A stretch of DNA of 64,000 nt from Chitinophagaceae bacterium (GCA_022843585.1 JALHNJ010000005.1:169626-233625), one strand, 5' to 3'. Shown: positions 24,279-32,858, numbered from the stretch's first letter. Notes: generated from the letters alone by a model not told the origin. Numbers and translations: made by a program.

Positions 24279-24580
24279 ATGGATGGATTTGCAAATTCAA
24301 CAAAACAAATTAAAAACGACTTACCTTTAAGAAAGAATATATTCAAGGAAATGTTTTTCACATGCCTAACGATTTACCCAGTCAAGGCTCTCAAACTGAA
24401 CTTAGAAATTCCGGAATAGATGTTATCGGAGCACTGCCCTGAGGCTCTCAGTTATGTAATTTTTTTTGATTTGAAAGTAAGTTAGTGTCACGGCAGATAG
24501 TTTAATTCCTCTAAATCTGGTATTTCATTCAGCCGCAAAACGGAATGCACAAAGATTGCCAACTGACAAATAATTAAGAA
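24279..24580. other. Intergenic region before PAS kinase
   Basis: No gene is seen. The region contains CTGAG-GCT-CTCAG followed by TTATGTAATTTTTTTT near 24441-24470, a weak terminator-like hairpin. The kinase promoter should lie here but no convincing TTTG/TAnnTTTG pair was found. Confidence 0.4.
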
Positions 24581-26704
24581 ATGGAAGAGAAAATGGAAGA
24601 CCTCAACAGCTACTTTTATCAACAGGCATTGAAACTGGCAAGGATTGGAAGTTGGGTATTCGATGTTGTTACTGACAAAATTCAATGGTCAGCTATGGTA
24701 CATCAACTACACGAAACAAACCCGAAAACTTTCATGCCTGATTTAGAAACATCTCTAGGTTTCTATAGAGAAGATTTTCAGGCAATGGTAAAAGATACTG
24801 TACAAAGTTGTATTGAATATGGAGCTGAATTTGACTTCGAAGCTGTTATAATCACTAAGAAAAAGAAAGAACGATGGGTCAGGGCAATTGGTAATGCAGA
24901 AATGATTCAAGGAAAATGCCGGCGGATATATGGGAGTTTTCAGGACATTCATGATTCCAAAATGCTGGAGCTTCAGATTCGGGAGATTTTAGGAAGTATA
25001 TCAGATGCTTTTTATGCCGTTGACAAAAACTGGAATTTTACTTATTTCAACAAGGAAGCCGAGAACTTACTCTTAAAGAAGTCTGATGAGGTTTTGGGCA
25101 AGAATATTTGGGAATTATTTCCATCAAGTGCAGCTACCAGCATTCGGAAAATTTATCAAAGGGTAGCCCGTACGAAAAAAAAGGAGTCCTTTGAATACTA
25201 TTACCCGGGAGATGGAAAATGGTATGAGATCAATGCCTATCCATCGCAGGGGGGAGTATCTGCATACTTCAGGAATATAGATGAACGTAAACAGGCGGCA
25301 GAAAAACTTGAAAAAGCTCATGAAGAGAAAGTCAACATACTGGAAAGTATCGGAGATGCTTTTTTCAATGTAAACAAAGACTGGATTGTAACTTATTGGA
25401 ATAAACAAACCGAAATGGTTTTAGGAAGGAAGAGAGATGCCATCATTGGCAAAAACCTTTGGGATGAATACCCTGATGCCATTGAAACTGGTTTTTACCG
25501 CCAGTACCACAAAGCCATGGAAACCCAGGAAAACCTGGCCTTTGAAGAGTTTTACCCGGCATTGAATAAGTGGTTCGAAGTGAATGTATACCCTTCAACC
25601 ATCGGACTTTCTGTTTATTTTAAAGACATTACACTGAGAAAAGAATCGGATATACACTTACTTCAATCCAATGAACGTTTTGAAAAAGTTGCCGAAGCAA
25701 CCAATGATGCGATCTGGGATTGGAATCTTTTAGAAAATACGCAGTATTTAGGAGTCGGTTTCAAAAATCTGTTTGGATACCACATTGAAAAAATTACTCC
25801 AACTTTAGCGTCCTGGTCCTGTCACATCCATCCTTTGGATCGAGAGAGGGTATTGCAAAGTCTTTATAGCTCACTCGAAAGACCTGACCAACCTAACTGG
25901 ACTGCTGAGTATCGTTATGAAAAAAGTGACGGTACTTTTGCCGATGTTATTGACCGGGGAATTGTAATCAGGGATGAGAAAGGACATCCAATCCGTATGG
26001 TTGGGGCAATGAATGATATCACGGAAAAAAAAATGTTGGAAATCCAGCTCGAAAAAGAAAGAAGAGAAAAGCAATTGGAGATCACTGATGCTGTTATAAC
26101 TGCAGAAGAAAATGAACGCCAGGAAATTGGCCGTGAATTGCACGATAATATCCAACAGATATTGGTCAGCAGCCGAATGTTTCTTTCAATGGTGAAGAAA
26201 AAGGACATTTCGGAAGCAGGTTATTCCTACCTGCAGCAAACGAACCAAATGATCAGATCTGCCATCGAAGAGATCAGAAATTTGTCTCATTCCATGATTG
26301 CTCCGTTTATGGAGAAAACTACCCTGAAGGAGGCCATCGAAAAAATTATTTACAACACAACAAGTTCCAGCGGAATAAAAATCAATATGGAAACTACAGG
26401 GCTTGATGAGGAGAAGCTTTCTGAAAAGCTCAGGCTCACTGTCTACAGGATCATACAGGAGCAGATCAGTAATGTTCTTAAATACGCTCAAGCCTCCTAT
26501 GTATTGTTAAAAATTGTTCAGGCAAATGAGTATCTGTCCCTGCTAATAAAAGACAATGGAACAGGCTTTGACACAACAAAAAAAACGATAGGTATCGGAC
26601 TCATGAATATTAAAGCAAGAGCCTCACTTTTTAACGGAGAAGTTAGTATCCGTTCCTTCCCCGGACAGGGTTTTGAGTTGTCTGTTATAATGAAGCTTAA
26701 ATAA
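24581..26704 (+). CDS. Multi-PAS sensor histidine kinase (NarL-partner type)
   Basis: This 707-residue protein has no membrane segment and is therefore probably cytosolic. PAS-like domains lie at about 16-130, 140-240, 255-355 and 365-485; the second and third are near-repeats ('SISDAFYAVDKNWNFTYFNK' and 'GDAFFNVNKDWIVTYWNK'). After a coiled linker comes a HisKA_3 dimerisation helix with RQEIGRELHDN (phospho-His near 520). An HATPase domain follows (about 600-705) with the N box EQISNVLKYA and G box DNGTGFD. Kinases of this class phosphorylate NarL/LuxR-type response regulators; none is adjacent, so the partner is elsewhere. The signal is unknown. Element copy B follows the stop by 10 bp. Confidence 0.9.
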   Translation: MEEKMEDLNSYFYQQALKLARIGSWVFDVVTDKIQWSAMVHQLHETNPKTFMPDLETSLGFYREDFQAMVKDTVQSCIEYGAEFDFEAVIITKKKKERWVRAIGNAEMIQGKCRRIYGSFQDIHDSKMLELQIREILGSISDAFYAVDKNWNFTYFNKEAENLLLKKSDEVLGKNIWELFPSSAATSIRKIYQRVARTKKKESFEYYYPGDGKWYEINAYPSQGGVSAYFRNIDERKQAAEKLEKAHEEKVNILESIGDAFFNVNKDWIVTYWNKQTEMVLGRKRDAIIGKNLWDEYPDAIETGFYRQYHKAMETQENLAFEEFYPALNKWFEVNVYPSTIGLSVYFKDITLRKESDIHLLQSNERFEKVAEATNDAIWDWNLLENTQYLGVGFKNLFGYHIEKITPTLASWSCHIHPLDRERVLQSLYSSLERPDQPNWTAEYRYEKSDGTFADVIDRGIVIRDEKGHPIRMVGAMNDITEKKMLEIQLEKERREKQLEITDAVITAEENERQEIGRELHDNIQQILVSSRMFLSMVKKKDISEAGYSYLQQTNQMIRSAIEEIRNLSHSMIAPFMEKTTLKEAIEKIIYNTTSSSGIKINMETTGLDEEKLSEKLRLTVYRIIQEQISNVLKYAQASYVLLKIVQANEYLSLLIKDNGTGFDTTKKTIGIGLMNIKARASLFNGEVSIRSFPGQGFELSVIMKLK

Positions 26705-26714
26705 TTTTCTGCCC

Positions 26715-26823
26715 CCTTCGCCTTGGTTCGTGTCCGTAAAATAAAAATGCCCCGATGTCGCTCCACGCATCGGAATTTAATAACTGCGTTAGTGTTGCGT
26801 GGAGACACGCAACACGGCATAAG
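26715..26823 (+). repeat. Dispersed hairpin element, copy B
   Basis: It is nearly identical to copy A. The CCGATG/CATCGG stem is at 26752-26773, the GAGA-loop 10-bp stem at 26792-26815, and the competing CTCCACGCA / TGCGTGGAG pairing at 26761-26769 with 26796-26804. It lies between the kinase stop and the Hsp20 promoter region. Confidence 0.85.
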
Positions 26824-26924
26824 AAAAAATTTCAGGTTCGCTGAAAATTTTTCATTCCCAAAATGTCATTTTTTCGGTTTATTTCCACTGGCACCTACTT
26901 TGATAAATGGAGGTTATAAAAATT

Positions 26925-26930
26925 GGAGGT
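26925..26930 (+). promoter_or_regulatory. Strong Shine-Dalgarno of hsp20
   Basis: GGAGGT is placed 3 nt before the ATG at 26934, and another GGAGGT lies about 17 nt upstream. Strong SD sites are rare in Bacteroidota. This one fixes the start of the Hsp20 gene and argues against the upstream ATG at 26907. Confidence 0.7.
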
Positions 26931-26933
26931 TTT

Positions 26934-27413
26934 ATGACAACAAACATTATCAAAAGAAACAACGGTACAAACACAGTACCAGCAAGACAATTCAACAACT
27001 GGGTAGATCAGTTGTTGCATGACAATCTCAACCGTTTTTTTAATGATGATTTTTGGGGGTTTAATGGCGTTAACCAACAGGGAAATGTTCCGGTAAACCT
27101 TCGTGAAACTGACAAGACTTATGAAATGTCGTTAGTGGCTCCGGGTCTGCGTAAGGAAGATTTTAAGCTGAATGTTACTGACAACCTGCTCACCATCTCT
27201 TACGAACAGAAAGAAGAGCAAAACAATCAGCACAAAGAAGAGGGATGGTTAAGAAAGGAATACAGGATGCAATCATTCAGCCGTAGTTTCTCCCTTGATG
27301 ACAGCGTAGATGTAAACAATATTTCTGCCAGCTACGACAATGGCATCCTGCATCTTACCTTACCTAAAAAGGAAAGTGCACAAAGACTCTCCAAAACGAT
27401 TGAGATCAAATAA
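26934..27413 (+). CDS. Hsp20/alpha-crystallin small heat-shock protein
   Basis: This 159-residue small heat-shock protein holds unfolding proteins for refolding by ATP-dependent chaperones. The alpha-crystallin domain covers about 50-150, with VNLRETDKTYEMSLVAPGLRKEDFKLNVTDNLLTISYE and YDNGILHLTLPKKE. The C-terminal IEIK is a weak version of the IxI motif. The N-terminal arm is polar, with NRFFNDDFWGF. Its start is set by a strong SD (26925-26930). A clear terminator follows. CbpA/CbpM genes 2 kb away suggest a local stress-protein neighbourhood. Confidence 0.93.
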   Translation: MTTNIIKRNNGTNTVPARQFNNWVDQLLHDNLNRFFNDDFWGFNGVNQQGNVPVNLRETDKTYEMSLVAPGLRKEDFKLNVTDNLLTISYEQKEEQNNQHKEEGWLRKEYRMQSFSRSFSLDDSVDVNNISASYDNGILHLTLPKKESAQRLSKTIEIK

Positions 27414-27444
27414 AAAATGGGGTCTTAACGACCCCATTTTTTTT
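27412..27444 (+). terminator. Rho-independent terminator after hsp20
   Basis: ATGGGGTC-TTAAC-GACCCCAT is flanked by an A run upstream and eight Ts downstream, immediately after the hsp20 stop. The A/T flanks make it usable in both directions. Confidence 0.9.
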
Positions 27445-27454
27445 GCCTTTCTTC

Positions 27455-27535
27455 TTTTCGCCATGGTTCGTGTCCGTAAAATATAAAATGCCCCGGTGTT
27501 GCTCCACGCATCGGAATTTAATAAGTGCTTGAGTG
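27455..27535 (+). repeat. Dispersed hairpin element, truncated copy C
   Basis: It matches copies A and B up to GCTTGAGTG and then diverges, losing the GAGA hairpin. The first stem is CCGGTG/CATCGG, in which the A-T pair has become a G-T wobble that keeps pairing. It lies downstream of hsp20 and its terminator. Confidence 0.75.
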
Positions 27536-27597
27536 ATTCTGCCGAATTCTTTACCTTCAGTAGCACTAAAACCACTGGAGTTTACTTCAGGCACAAC

Positions 27598-28053
27598 ATG
27601 AAAAAGATTTTATTTTCTTCAATGCTTTTATTAGCAGCTGTTGCTTTAGTAATTGGTTGTAATAGCGAATCTGATAAAAAAACAAACGACAAGCAGGCCG
27701 ATACCGCTACAACGGTTACTCCTTCAGAAAAAGGAGTAAAACTCATTTGCACAGATATGGGTGAAGACAGCACGGGAACACCACATTATGATGTGTATGT
27801 ATCTGTGGATGGGATGCAGACAAAGATAAAATCAGTGTATGCATGTAATGACATTGCTAAAGAGTCCTATGCGCAATATCAAATTCCAACAGATGCTATT
27901 GCAGCCTGTGGCGGCTGGTATGCCGGTGCCGGCGATTACTATTATGTCATCTTAAGAGAAGGGAAACCCGTTGTGTTTGAAGGCTGGCGGGAAGAGCAAC
28001 AAGAAGATGACGGCTATCACTGGAAAGAAATCAGTATTAATAACCGGCCTTAG
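27598..28053 (+). CDS. Lipoprotein of unknown function
   Basis: This protein of about 151 residues starts MKKILFSSMLLLAAVALVIGCNSES, a lipoprotein leader with lipobox VIGC. After a Lys/Asp/Thr-rich linker the mature domain (about 55-151) has beta-strands HYDVYVSVDGMQTKI and a final YYYVILREGKPVVFEGW segment. The frame is open back to 27496, but that part overlaps element copy C, so the ATG at 27598 is chosen. No enzyme motif is seen. Confidence 0.7.
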   Translation: MKKILFSSMLLLAAVALVIGCNSESDKKTNDKQADTATTVTPSEKGVKLICTDMGEDSTGTPHYDVYVSVDGMQTKIKSVYACNDIAKESYAQYQIPTDAIAACGGWYAGAGDYYYVILREGKPVVFEGWREEQQEDDGYHWKEISINNRP

Positions 28054-28092
28054 ATTTTTAATTTTTTTAAGCCTCGGGTGATGTAAGAAACC

Positions 28093-28701
28093 ATGATAAA
28101 ATCTTTTTCATACTACATTTTGTTTACCTGCTTATTTAGTACGGCATCCTTTAGCCAGGGCAATCCTAATTTTCAAAACTTACCAAAAGCCACACAGGCA
28201 GCATTTAAGCAAATAGCTGCAAAACATAAAATCGGGCCAGTAGATTACACAAAAGTTGAAAATGAAGTAAGAAAAAGCGGATTGGATTTATCTAATATGC
28301 CAATAGAAGATGCCATCATGATGATGTTCATGCTTATTACGGAAGATGCCAGAAAAGATATGAAAGACCTGCTGAATGAGATGGATGCAAAAAGGAAGAA
28401 AAAAGCAGCCCTGCGCCAGTCGCAGGAAATGTTGAAAAAGGAATTGGATTCCCTTAAAAAGGAAAGAGATATGCTTAAACTTCAGAACCCTAAAAAATAC
28501 CGGGTGGATTCCTTGACGATAGCAAAAAATATTGATCAAAAAACGTTGCTGTTACAGCAAAATAATCAGCAACAAAAAGAGGCGCAAACATCAGAGACCA
28601 AAGCAACTGCCGCTAAAGCTGCCGCAGAGACACATCTACAATCTGCAGAGAATGCGTTAACTAAAGCAAAGCAACTACGGGCCGGGAAAAGATTGCAGTA
28701 A
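28093..28701 (+). CDS. Secreted coiled-coil protein
   Basis: This 202-residue protein has a signal peptide (about 1-22, ending SFSQG). A short globular part (25-95) includes GLDLSNMPIEDAIMMMFMLI. A long Lys/Glu/Gln-rich coiled coil follows (about 100-195) and probably oligomerises. It starts 39 bp after the lipoprotein and may be cotranscribed with it. I recognise no family. Confidence 0.65.
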   Translation: MIKSFSYYILFTCLFSTASFSQGNPNFQNLPKATQAAFKQIAAKHKIGPVDYTKVENEVRKSGLDLSNMPIEDAIMMMFMLITEDARKDMKDLLNEMDAKRKKKAALRQSQEMLKKELDSLKKERDMLKLQNPKKYRVDSLTIAKNIDQKTLLLQQNNQQQKEAQTSETKATAAKAAAETHLQSAENALTKAKQLRAGKRLQ

Positions 28702-28747
28702 TATTTTCCGCTATGCAGTAATACCCAACAATACCTATATTAGTAAA

Positions 28748-29017
28748 GTGAAGTTTGGAATAAACATAATACATGATAGAAAAAAGATCCGCCTGGCAGT
28801 AGAACGATTGGCCCCTAACGGGCTATTAGAACAATTTGAAGTAACGGCCCGTAACACTTCTTTTCGGTTGCAAACAAACAGGATGCTCTTACGAAACAAA
28901 GGGCTTAAATACAAAAGGCCCGATTGGAAGATCGTAGCAGGTGTAGTATATAACCGTGCAATCCGGGAAAAAATTATAGCAGCCATAGAAGCTAAAATGA
29001 ATGAAATAGAAAGCTAA
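28748..29017 (+). CDS. Small basic protein of unknown function
   Basis: This 89-residue basic protein (GTG start) has an N-terminal segment MKFGINIIHDRKKIRLAVERL, a middle with LEQFEVTARNTSFRLQTNRMLLRNKG and a helical C-terminus. No domain is recognised. It lies 46 bp after the coiled-coil gene. An ORF on the opposite strand (28735-28986) covers much of it; I favour the plus strand because the composition is soluble and charged, whereas the minus frame is not protein-like. Confidence 0.45.
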   Translation: MKFGINIIHDRKKIRLAVERLAPNGLLEQFEVTARNTSFRLQTNRMLLRNKGLKYKRPDWKIVAGVVYNRAIREKIIAAIEAKMNEIES

Positions 29018-29067
29018 GCACTGAAGGGCTGCTGCGTAATTATCTTTTAGGTCTTTTAATATTTTGC

Positions 29068-29364
29068 TCAATCATGCTCATACCGGCTTAGCCTGTTCGA
29101 AAGCTGCCGGATCTGTTGCTGCATATCATTCATACGTTGCAGTAAATGAGTTATCGTTTCAATACCTTCCAGGTTTATATCCATCTCATAATACAGACGG
29201 ACCAATCTTTCCAGGTGGCTGAGCTGGCTTACCGGCAGAAAGATTTTATCTTCCACGATTGAGATCTCGATCAGGCCGCTATCTTTTAAAGAATTAATAA
29301 AGGACAGCTCAACCTGGTGATACATACAAAATTCATCGGCTGCTATCATTTCTTCTGTTTGCAT
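29068..29364 (-). CDS. Chaperone modulator CbpM
   Basis: This 98-residue protein of the CbpM/MerR_2 type has MIAADEFCMYHQVELSFINSL, then LPVSQLSHLERLVRLYYEMDINLEGIETI and a C-terminal coiled coil (LLQRMNDMQQQIRQLSNRL). In E. coli CbpM binds the J domain of CbpA and inhibits its co-chaperone activity. It lies 10 bp downstream of the cbpA-like gene on the same strand, the standard arrangement, so both are cotranscribed. Confidence 0.85.
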   Translation of the reverse strand: MQTEEMIAADEFCMYHQVELSFINSLKDSGLIEISIVEDKIFLPVSQLSHLERLVRLYYEMDINLEGIETITHLLQRMNDMQQQIRQLSNRLSRYEHD

Positions 29365-29374
29365 ACAAAAGGGT

Positions 29375-30253
29375 TTATTGGAGTTTACTCAATTGGGTGA
29401 ACAATTCTTTTTGCTCCGCTGTAAGGTTAGTGGGTAATTTTACTTCATACGTAACATATAGATCACCGGCCTCGCCATCCTTTTTATATACTGGCATCCC
29501 TTTTCCCTTCAACCTTATTTTAGAGCCGGATTGTGTTTCTGGAGTCACGGCTAGTTTTACTTTTCCCGACAGGGTATCAACAATAGTTTCTCCGCCTAGT
29601 AAGGCCGTGTACAAGTCAATCGTAGCGGTAGTATAAAGATCATTACCCAATCGTTTAAAATTCGGATGGGTTGCAATAGTAAAAGTTATATACAGGTCTC
29701 CGGCTGGACCACCGTTTACACCCGGTGCACCATATTCTTTTAATTTTATCTTTTGCCCGTTCTCCACACCCGCAGGTATAGTGATGCGGATATTTTTTCC
29801 ATTTACGGTAAGGGTTTGTTGATGTGTTTTCATCACATCCGTTAAACTAAGTTGTAATTCGGCCTGGTAATCCTGTCCCCGGAATTTTGTTTGCCTGCTG
29901 CGACCTGATCCTCCAAACATCGATTCAAAAAAATCGGAAAAGTCATGTTCTTCCTCACCTGAAAAATTTCTGCTGCTGGTGTACTGTGCCCCGGCCTGGT
30001 TGCGGCGTTGCTGCTCAAACTGGTCTGCATGTTGCCAATCCTTTCCATACTGGTCATATTTTTTTCTTTTTTCCGGATCGCTTAATACTTCATTGGCTTC
30101 GTTAACCTGTTGAAATTTTTGATGGGCTCCTTTATCATTGGGATTTAGATCAGGGTGTAATTTTCTTGCCAGCTTGCGATACGATTTTTTTATTTCTTCT
30201 TCGGAAGCAGTTTTATCAACACCTAAGACTTTGTAATAGTCAATAAATTCCAT
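29375..30253 (-). CDS. cbpA: DnaJ-class co-chaperone CbpA
   Basis: This 292-residue J-protein activates DnaK ATPase and delivers clients. The J domain (about 4-70) carries the essential HPD (33-35, in [10 protein letters not shown]). A Gly/Ser/Arg-rich linker (85-115) and two substrate-binding beta domains follow (about 118-290, with [13 protein letters not shown] and [13 protein letters not shown]). There is no zinc-finger region, so it is CbpA-type, not DnaJ. It forms an operon with CbpM. Confidence 0.9.
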   Translation of the reverse strand: MEFIDYYKVLGVDKTASEEEIKKSYRKLARKLHPDLNPNDKGAHQKFQQVNEANEVLSDPEKRKKYDQYGKDWQHADQFEQQRRNQAGAQYTSSRNFSGEEEHDFSDFFESMFGGSGRSRQTKFRGQDYQAELQLSLTDVMKTHQQTLTVNGKNIRITIPAGVENGQKIKLKEYGAPGVNGGPAGDLYITFTIATHPNFKRLGNDLYTTATIDLYTALLGGETIVDTLSGKVKLAVTPETQSGSKIRLKGKGMPVYKKDGEAGDLYVTYEVKLPTNLTAEQKELFTQLSKLQ

Positions 30254-30343
30254 GTAGCCTTTTTTTCTGAATTATACAAAGATACTCTTTTCGCCGGGGC
30301 ATTTTTTATTGCTAAATTTCAAGTCAGCCTGACGAAATATCCC

Positions 30344-30440
30344 CTTGCCTTTTTTGTGTTTGTAAAATAAATAAAATGCCTGATGTTGCTCCAGGCATCG
30401 GAACTAAATAAATGCAGGAATGTTTCGTAAAGACTTCCGA
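30344..30440 (+). repeat. Dispersed hairpin element, degenerate copy D
   Basis: It aligns with copies A-C from the CCTTTTTTGTGTTTGTAAAAT region through a CTGATG/CATCGG stem (C-G replaced by T-G wobble, pairing kept). The 3' part is decayed (TTTCGTAAAGACTTCCG). It is the only copy placed upstream of a gene. Confidence 0.55.
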
Positions 30441-30451
30441 TATCAGTGTCA

Positions 30452-30482
30452 TTTTTGTATTAGTATCTTAAGCGTATCTTTC
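30452..30482 (+). promoter_or_regulatory. Putative promoter of L,D-transpeptidase gene
   Basis: TTTTTG (30452-30457), a 17-nt spacer and TATCTTTC (30475-30482) fit the Bacteroidota TTTG / TAnnTTTG pattern with one mismatch. Transcription would begin about 20 nt before the ATG at 30510. Confidence 0.45.
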
Positions 30483-30509
30483 CATCTTTAAAAATTTGAT
30501 AGCCCTATT

Positions 30510-31322
30510 ATGATAAAATTCACCACCGCCTTCTATCTATTTTTAATAGGTACATTTTTCCTAGTACTGCAATCCTGTAAGTCTGGAAAATCAAGAACCG
30601 TTTTAACCGATTTTAAATACGAAGACTTTAAAGATTCCATTATCAACAGCAGTACTGATACCTTATTGGATACAAACAATATTTTTGATGATACTAGTTT
30701 TATACCGGCCGAAGATTCTGTAAAAGCAATGCTGACCAAAATGGAATGGGTATGGCTGCAGGAGGCCAACCTGATGCAACATTTGGATACGCTTAAGAAA
30801 GGACTATCTAAGCAGCCCGGTTTTACAGCAGAAGAAAAAATGATCATTAAAGAAAACATTGCCGTGGTCGATTCTTTTTTGCTGGCAAAAGATACTCTGC
30901 CTATTACTACCTGTAAAGAAAAAGAGTGCCTTGTGTATTTAGAAATTAACAGGGCCACACAAAAATTATATCTCTATTTAATTGGTGAGCTGAAAGATAG
31001 TTTCCTGGTATCAACCGGCAAGGGGAGTAAATATGAGACACCGCTGCTAAGCCGTCACCCGGCGGGACCCATCTTAACGAAATATACATCCCGCAAATTT
31101 CCGGGTGGCAATTATATGGGATTAGGAAATATGCCCTATGCCATTTTTGTACAGGGCGGGTATGCCATTCACGGAACTACTACGGGCAATTTTTCAAAAC
31201 TCGGCACCAAAGCATCGCATGGCTGTGTTCGTCTTCATCCCGACAATGCCAAAATTATTAATGCGATGGTGAATACAGTAGGGCTGGGGCAGACCTGGGT
31301 AACCATTAAGGATGCTGACTAG
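30510..31322 (+). CDS. L,D-transpeptidase (YkuD domain)
   Basis: This 270-residue exported enzyme forms 3-3 cross-links in peptidoglycan or attaches proteins to it. An N-terminal signal or lipoprotein-like segment reads LFLIGTFFLVLQSCKSG. A helical, Asp-rich spacer (25-130) precedes the YkuD domain (about 135-270). The catalytic signature is HGTTTGNFSKLGTKASHGCVRLHPD, with the nucleophilic Cys near residue 239. The family is insensitive to most penicillins. It stands alone, convergent with the cupin gene. Confidence 0.9.
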   Translation: MIKFTTAFYLFLIGTFFLVLQSCKSGKSRTVLTDFKYEDFKDSIINSSTDTLLDTNNIFDDTSFIPAEDSVKAMLTKMEWVWLQEANLMQHLDTLKKGLSKQPGFTAEEKMIIKENIAVVDSFLLAKDTLPITTCKEKECLVYLEINRATQKLYLYLIGELKDSFLVSTGKGSKYETPLLSRHPAGPILTKYTSRKFPGGNYMGLGNMPYAIFVQGGYAIHGTTTGNFSKLGTKASHGCVRLHPDNAKIINAMVNTVGLGQTWVTIKDAD

Positions 31323-31373
31323 AAAAATAAGCCTTGCAATTGTTAAAAAGCAATAGGTTTAGTACTGCCCTTA

Positions 31374-31757
31374 TCAGTCATCGGCAGAGCTTTTGATTAC
31401 GGTCGTAATCATTTTAAATTTTTCATGTGCGTTGATGGAGTAGGGAGCATTGGCCGGTACTACAATTCCATCTCCTACTTTGAGCTGGTATTTTTTATCA
31501 TTGATGATGACTTCGGCAGCACCGTCAATTATCTGTATATAGGTGTCATACGGTGATTTTTTCTCTGCCAGTTCTTCATCTGCATCAAAAGATGTGATAG
31601 AAACATTTCCCGTAGATTTTTTAATGATAGTCTTGGTGACTACAGCATTGGGCATATATTCAATGATCTCAACAACAATATGAACTTTTGATTTCTCTGA
31701 TTCATTTGTGTCCTTATTTTTTTTACCGTTTGCGTCAGGCAGTTTATCTTTTTCCAT
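31374..31757 (-). CDS. Cupin-domain protein
   Basis: This 127-residue single cupin has a Lys/Asp-rich N-terminal tail (1-25). The barrel follows (about 30-120), with SPYDTYIQIIDGAAEVIINDKKYQLKVGDGIVVPANAPYSINAHEKFKMITTVI. The usual metal-binding His pair of motif 1 is missing, so metal-dependent catalysis is doubtful; it may be a ligand sensor. It is 26 bp downstream of the AraC-type regulator and probably in the same transcript. Confidence 0.8.
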   Translation of the reverse strand: MEKDKLPDANGKKNKDTNESEKSKVHIVVEIIEYMPNAVVTKTIIKKSTGNVSITSFDADEELAEKKSPYDTYIQIIDGAAEVIINDKKYQLKVGDGIVVPANAPYSINAHEKFKMITTVIKSSADD

Positions 31758-31783
31758 TACGCTTTAATTAAATGGTTTAAAAT

Positions 31784-32437
31784 TTACAAATCATCCAGCG
31801 CCGTAAGCCGCTTTTGTTTCATATTCTTAAAGTGAGTAGGGGTCAACCCGGTAGTTTTTTTAAACTGAATGGACAAGTGTGCTACACTGCTGTAGTGAAG
31901 TTTCCATGCTATTTCAGTAAGTGTTAAATCGTCATACACTAATAATTCTTTTACCCGTTCTATTTTATGTAATATGATGAATTGTTGGATCGTAATACCC
32001 TTTACTTCCGAAAAGAGATTAGCAAGATAACTATAGGTATGGTTCAATTTTTTGCTAAGAAAAGATGAAAAATTTATATTGGGCTCTTCGTCCGAATAAT
32101 GGATCATTTCCACTACAGTATTTTTTATTTTCTCCACAATAATCATTCTTCTTTCCTCCATCAACTCAAGTCCGAATTTTAGCAAACCGTATTTAAGTTG
32201 CGAATATTTTGCATCAGGAATAATCCCGATCACCTCTGCTTCTCCTAACTCTACGGCAGAGTAATACAAGCCAAGATTCTCCAATACTGATTTTACAACC
32301 ATTTTGCAGCGAATGCTCACCATGTTTTTAATGAAGATTTTTGTTTTTTCAATTTTACCTGTATTGAAAGTAAACACATTTGATGGGGATGGCTGTATCA
32401 TTTTTAATTGGCAACTATTTTCTCTCACCGCTTTCAT
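31784..32437 (-). CDS. AraC-family regulator with HMA-like N-terminus
   Basis: This 217-residue regulator has the AraC helix-turn-helix region at about 115-215 (EIAWKLHYSSVAHLSIQFKKTTGLTPTHFKNM). The N-terminal part (about 30-100) reads KIFIKNMVSIRCKMVVKSVLENLG...VELGEAEV, which looks like a heavy-metal-associated (HMA) ferredoxin-like fold. The usual CxxC metal site (MVCxxC) has lost its first Cys (MVSIRC). Bacteroidota carry many such proteins; ligands are mostly unknown. A GTGA-N6-TCAC palindrome lies 50 bp upstream of the start. It is followed by the cupin gene. Confidence 0.82.
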   Translation of the reverse strand: MKAVRENSCQLKMIQPSPSNVFTFNTGKIEKTKIFIKNMVSIRCKMVVKSVLENLGLYYSAVELGEAEVIGIIPDAKYSQLKYGLLKFGLELMEERRMIIVEKIKNTVVEMIHYSDEEPNINFSSFLSKKLNHTYSYLANLFSEVKGITIQQFIILHKIERVKELLVYDDLTLTEIAWKLHYSSVAHLSIQFKKTTGLTPTHFKNMKQKRLTALDDL

Positions 32438-32487
32438 TGTCTGACTATTTTGTCTGATTCAAGTTAGAACAGTATAACAGGTTAATG

Positions 32488-32503
32488 AGTGACATACATC
32501 ACT
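32488..32503. promoter_or_regulatory. CRP/FNR-like palindrome upstream of AraC gene
   Basis: AGTGA-CATACA-TCACT is a perfect inverted repeat of the GTGA-N6-TCAC class recognised by CRP/FNR-family regulators. It sits 50-65 bp before the AraC-type start codon. The regulator is not in the window. Confidence 0.4.
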
Positions 32504-32662
32504 TAGTTGACTGATAGATATTAGGTGTTGCATTAGTTAGGCTTGAATTTTAAGTGGCAACACTCTATTACATAGCAGGGTATATTACTTACAACGACCT
32601 GGCAGGTATTCACAGCCAGTTTCTTCTCTTTCCAGCTGAATGCAGCAGCATTCTAAAATAAA

Positions 32663-32693
32663 TTTGATTGTTCCAAAATCGCTTTTATATTTG
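32663..32693 (+). promoter_or_regulatory. Consensus Bacteroidota promoter
   Basis: TTTG (32663-32666), a 19-nt spacer and TATATTTG (32686-32693) match the phylum consensus exactly. Transcription would start near 32700, giving the 82-aa gene at 32859 a leader of about 160 nt. Confidence 0.6.
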
Positions 32694-32858
32694 TTTTTCA
32701 CAATATGCCGGTTTCCGGCATTTATAGTTCAGCCTCTTATCGTTACTGCCTCAGCCTCGTAAGTTCATTGATTAGCGCAAAGGATGACATAACACTATGT
32801 TTCCAGTTGCGGTTTTTTTGTAATTGCCTTTTTTATTTAACTGTAAAATGCAGCATTT

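Larger units (their letters stand above)
32438..32858. other. Intergenic region between AraC and 82-aa genes
   Basis: These 421 bp hold a GTGA-N6-TCAC palindrome (32488-32503) and a consensus promoter (32663-32693). A 64-codon frame at 32705-32899 overlaps the next gene and is not protein-like. Otherwise I see nothing coding. Confidence 0.5.

Noticed and set aside
24100..24303. Minus-strand frame over hairpin element copy A (also over copies B and C)
   Set aside because: The translation (CCVSPRNT...FRCVERHRG) comes from the repeat itself and recurs at each copy; it is not an independent gene.
28735..28986. Minus-strand frame opposite the 89-aa small basic protein
   Set aside because: It has no recognisable features and conflicts with the plus-strand gene, which fits the local operon direction better.
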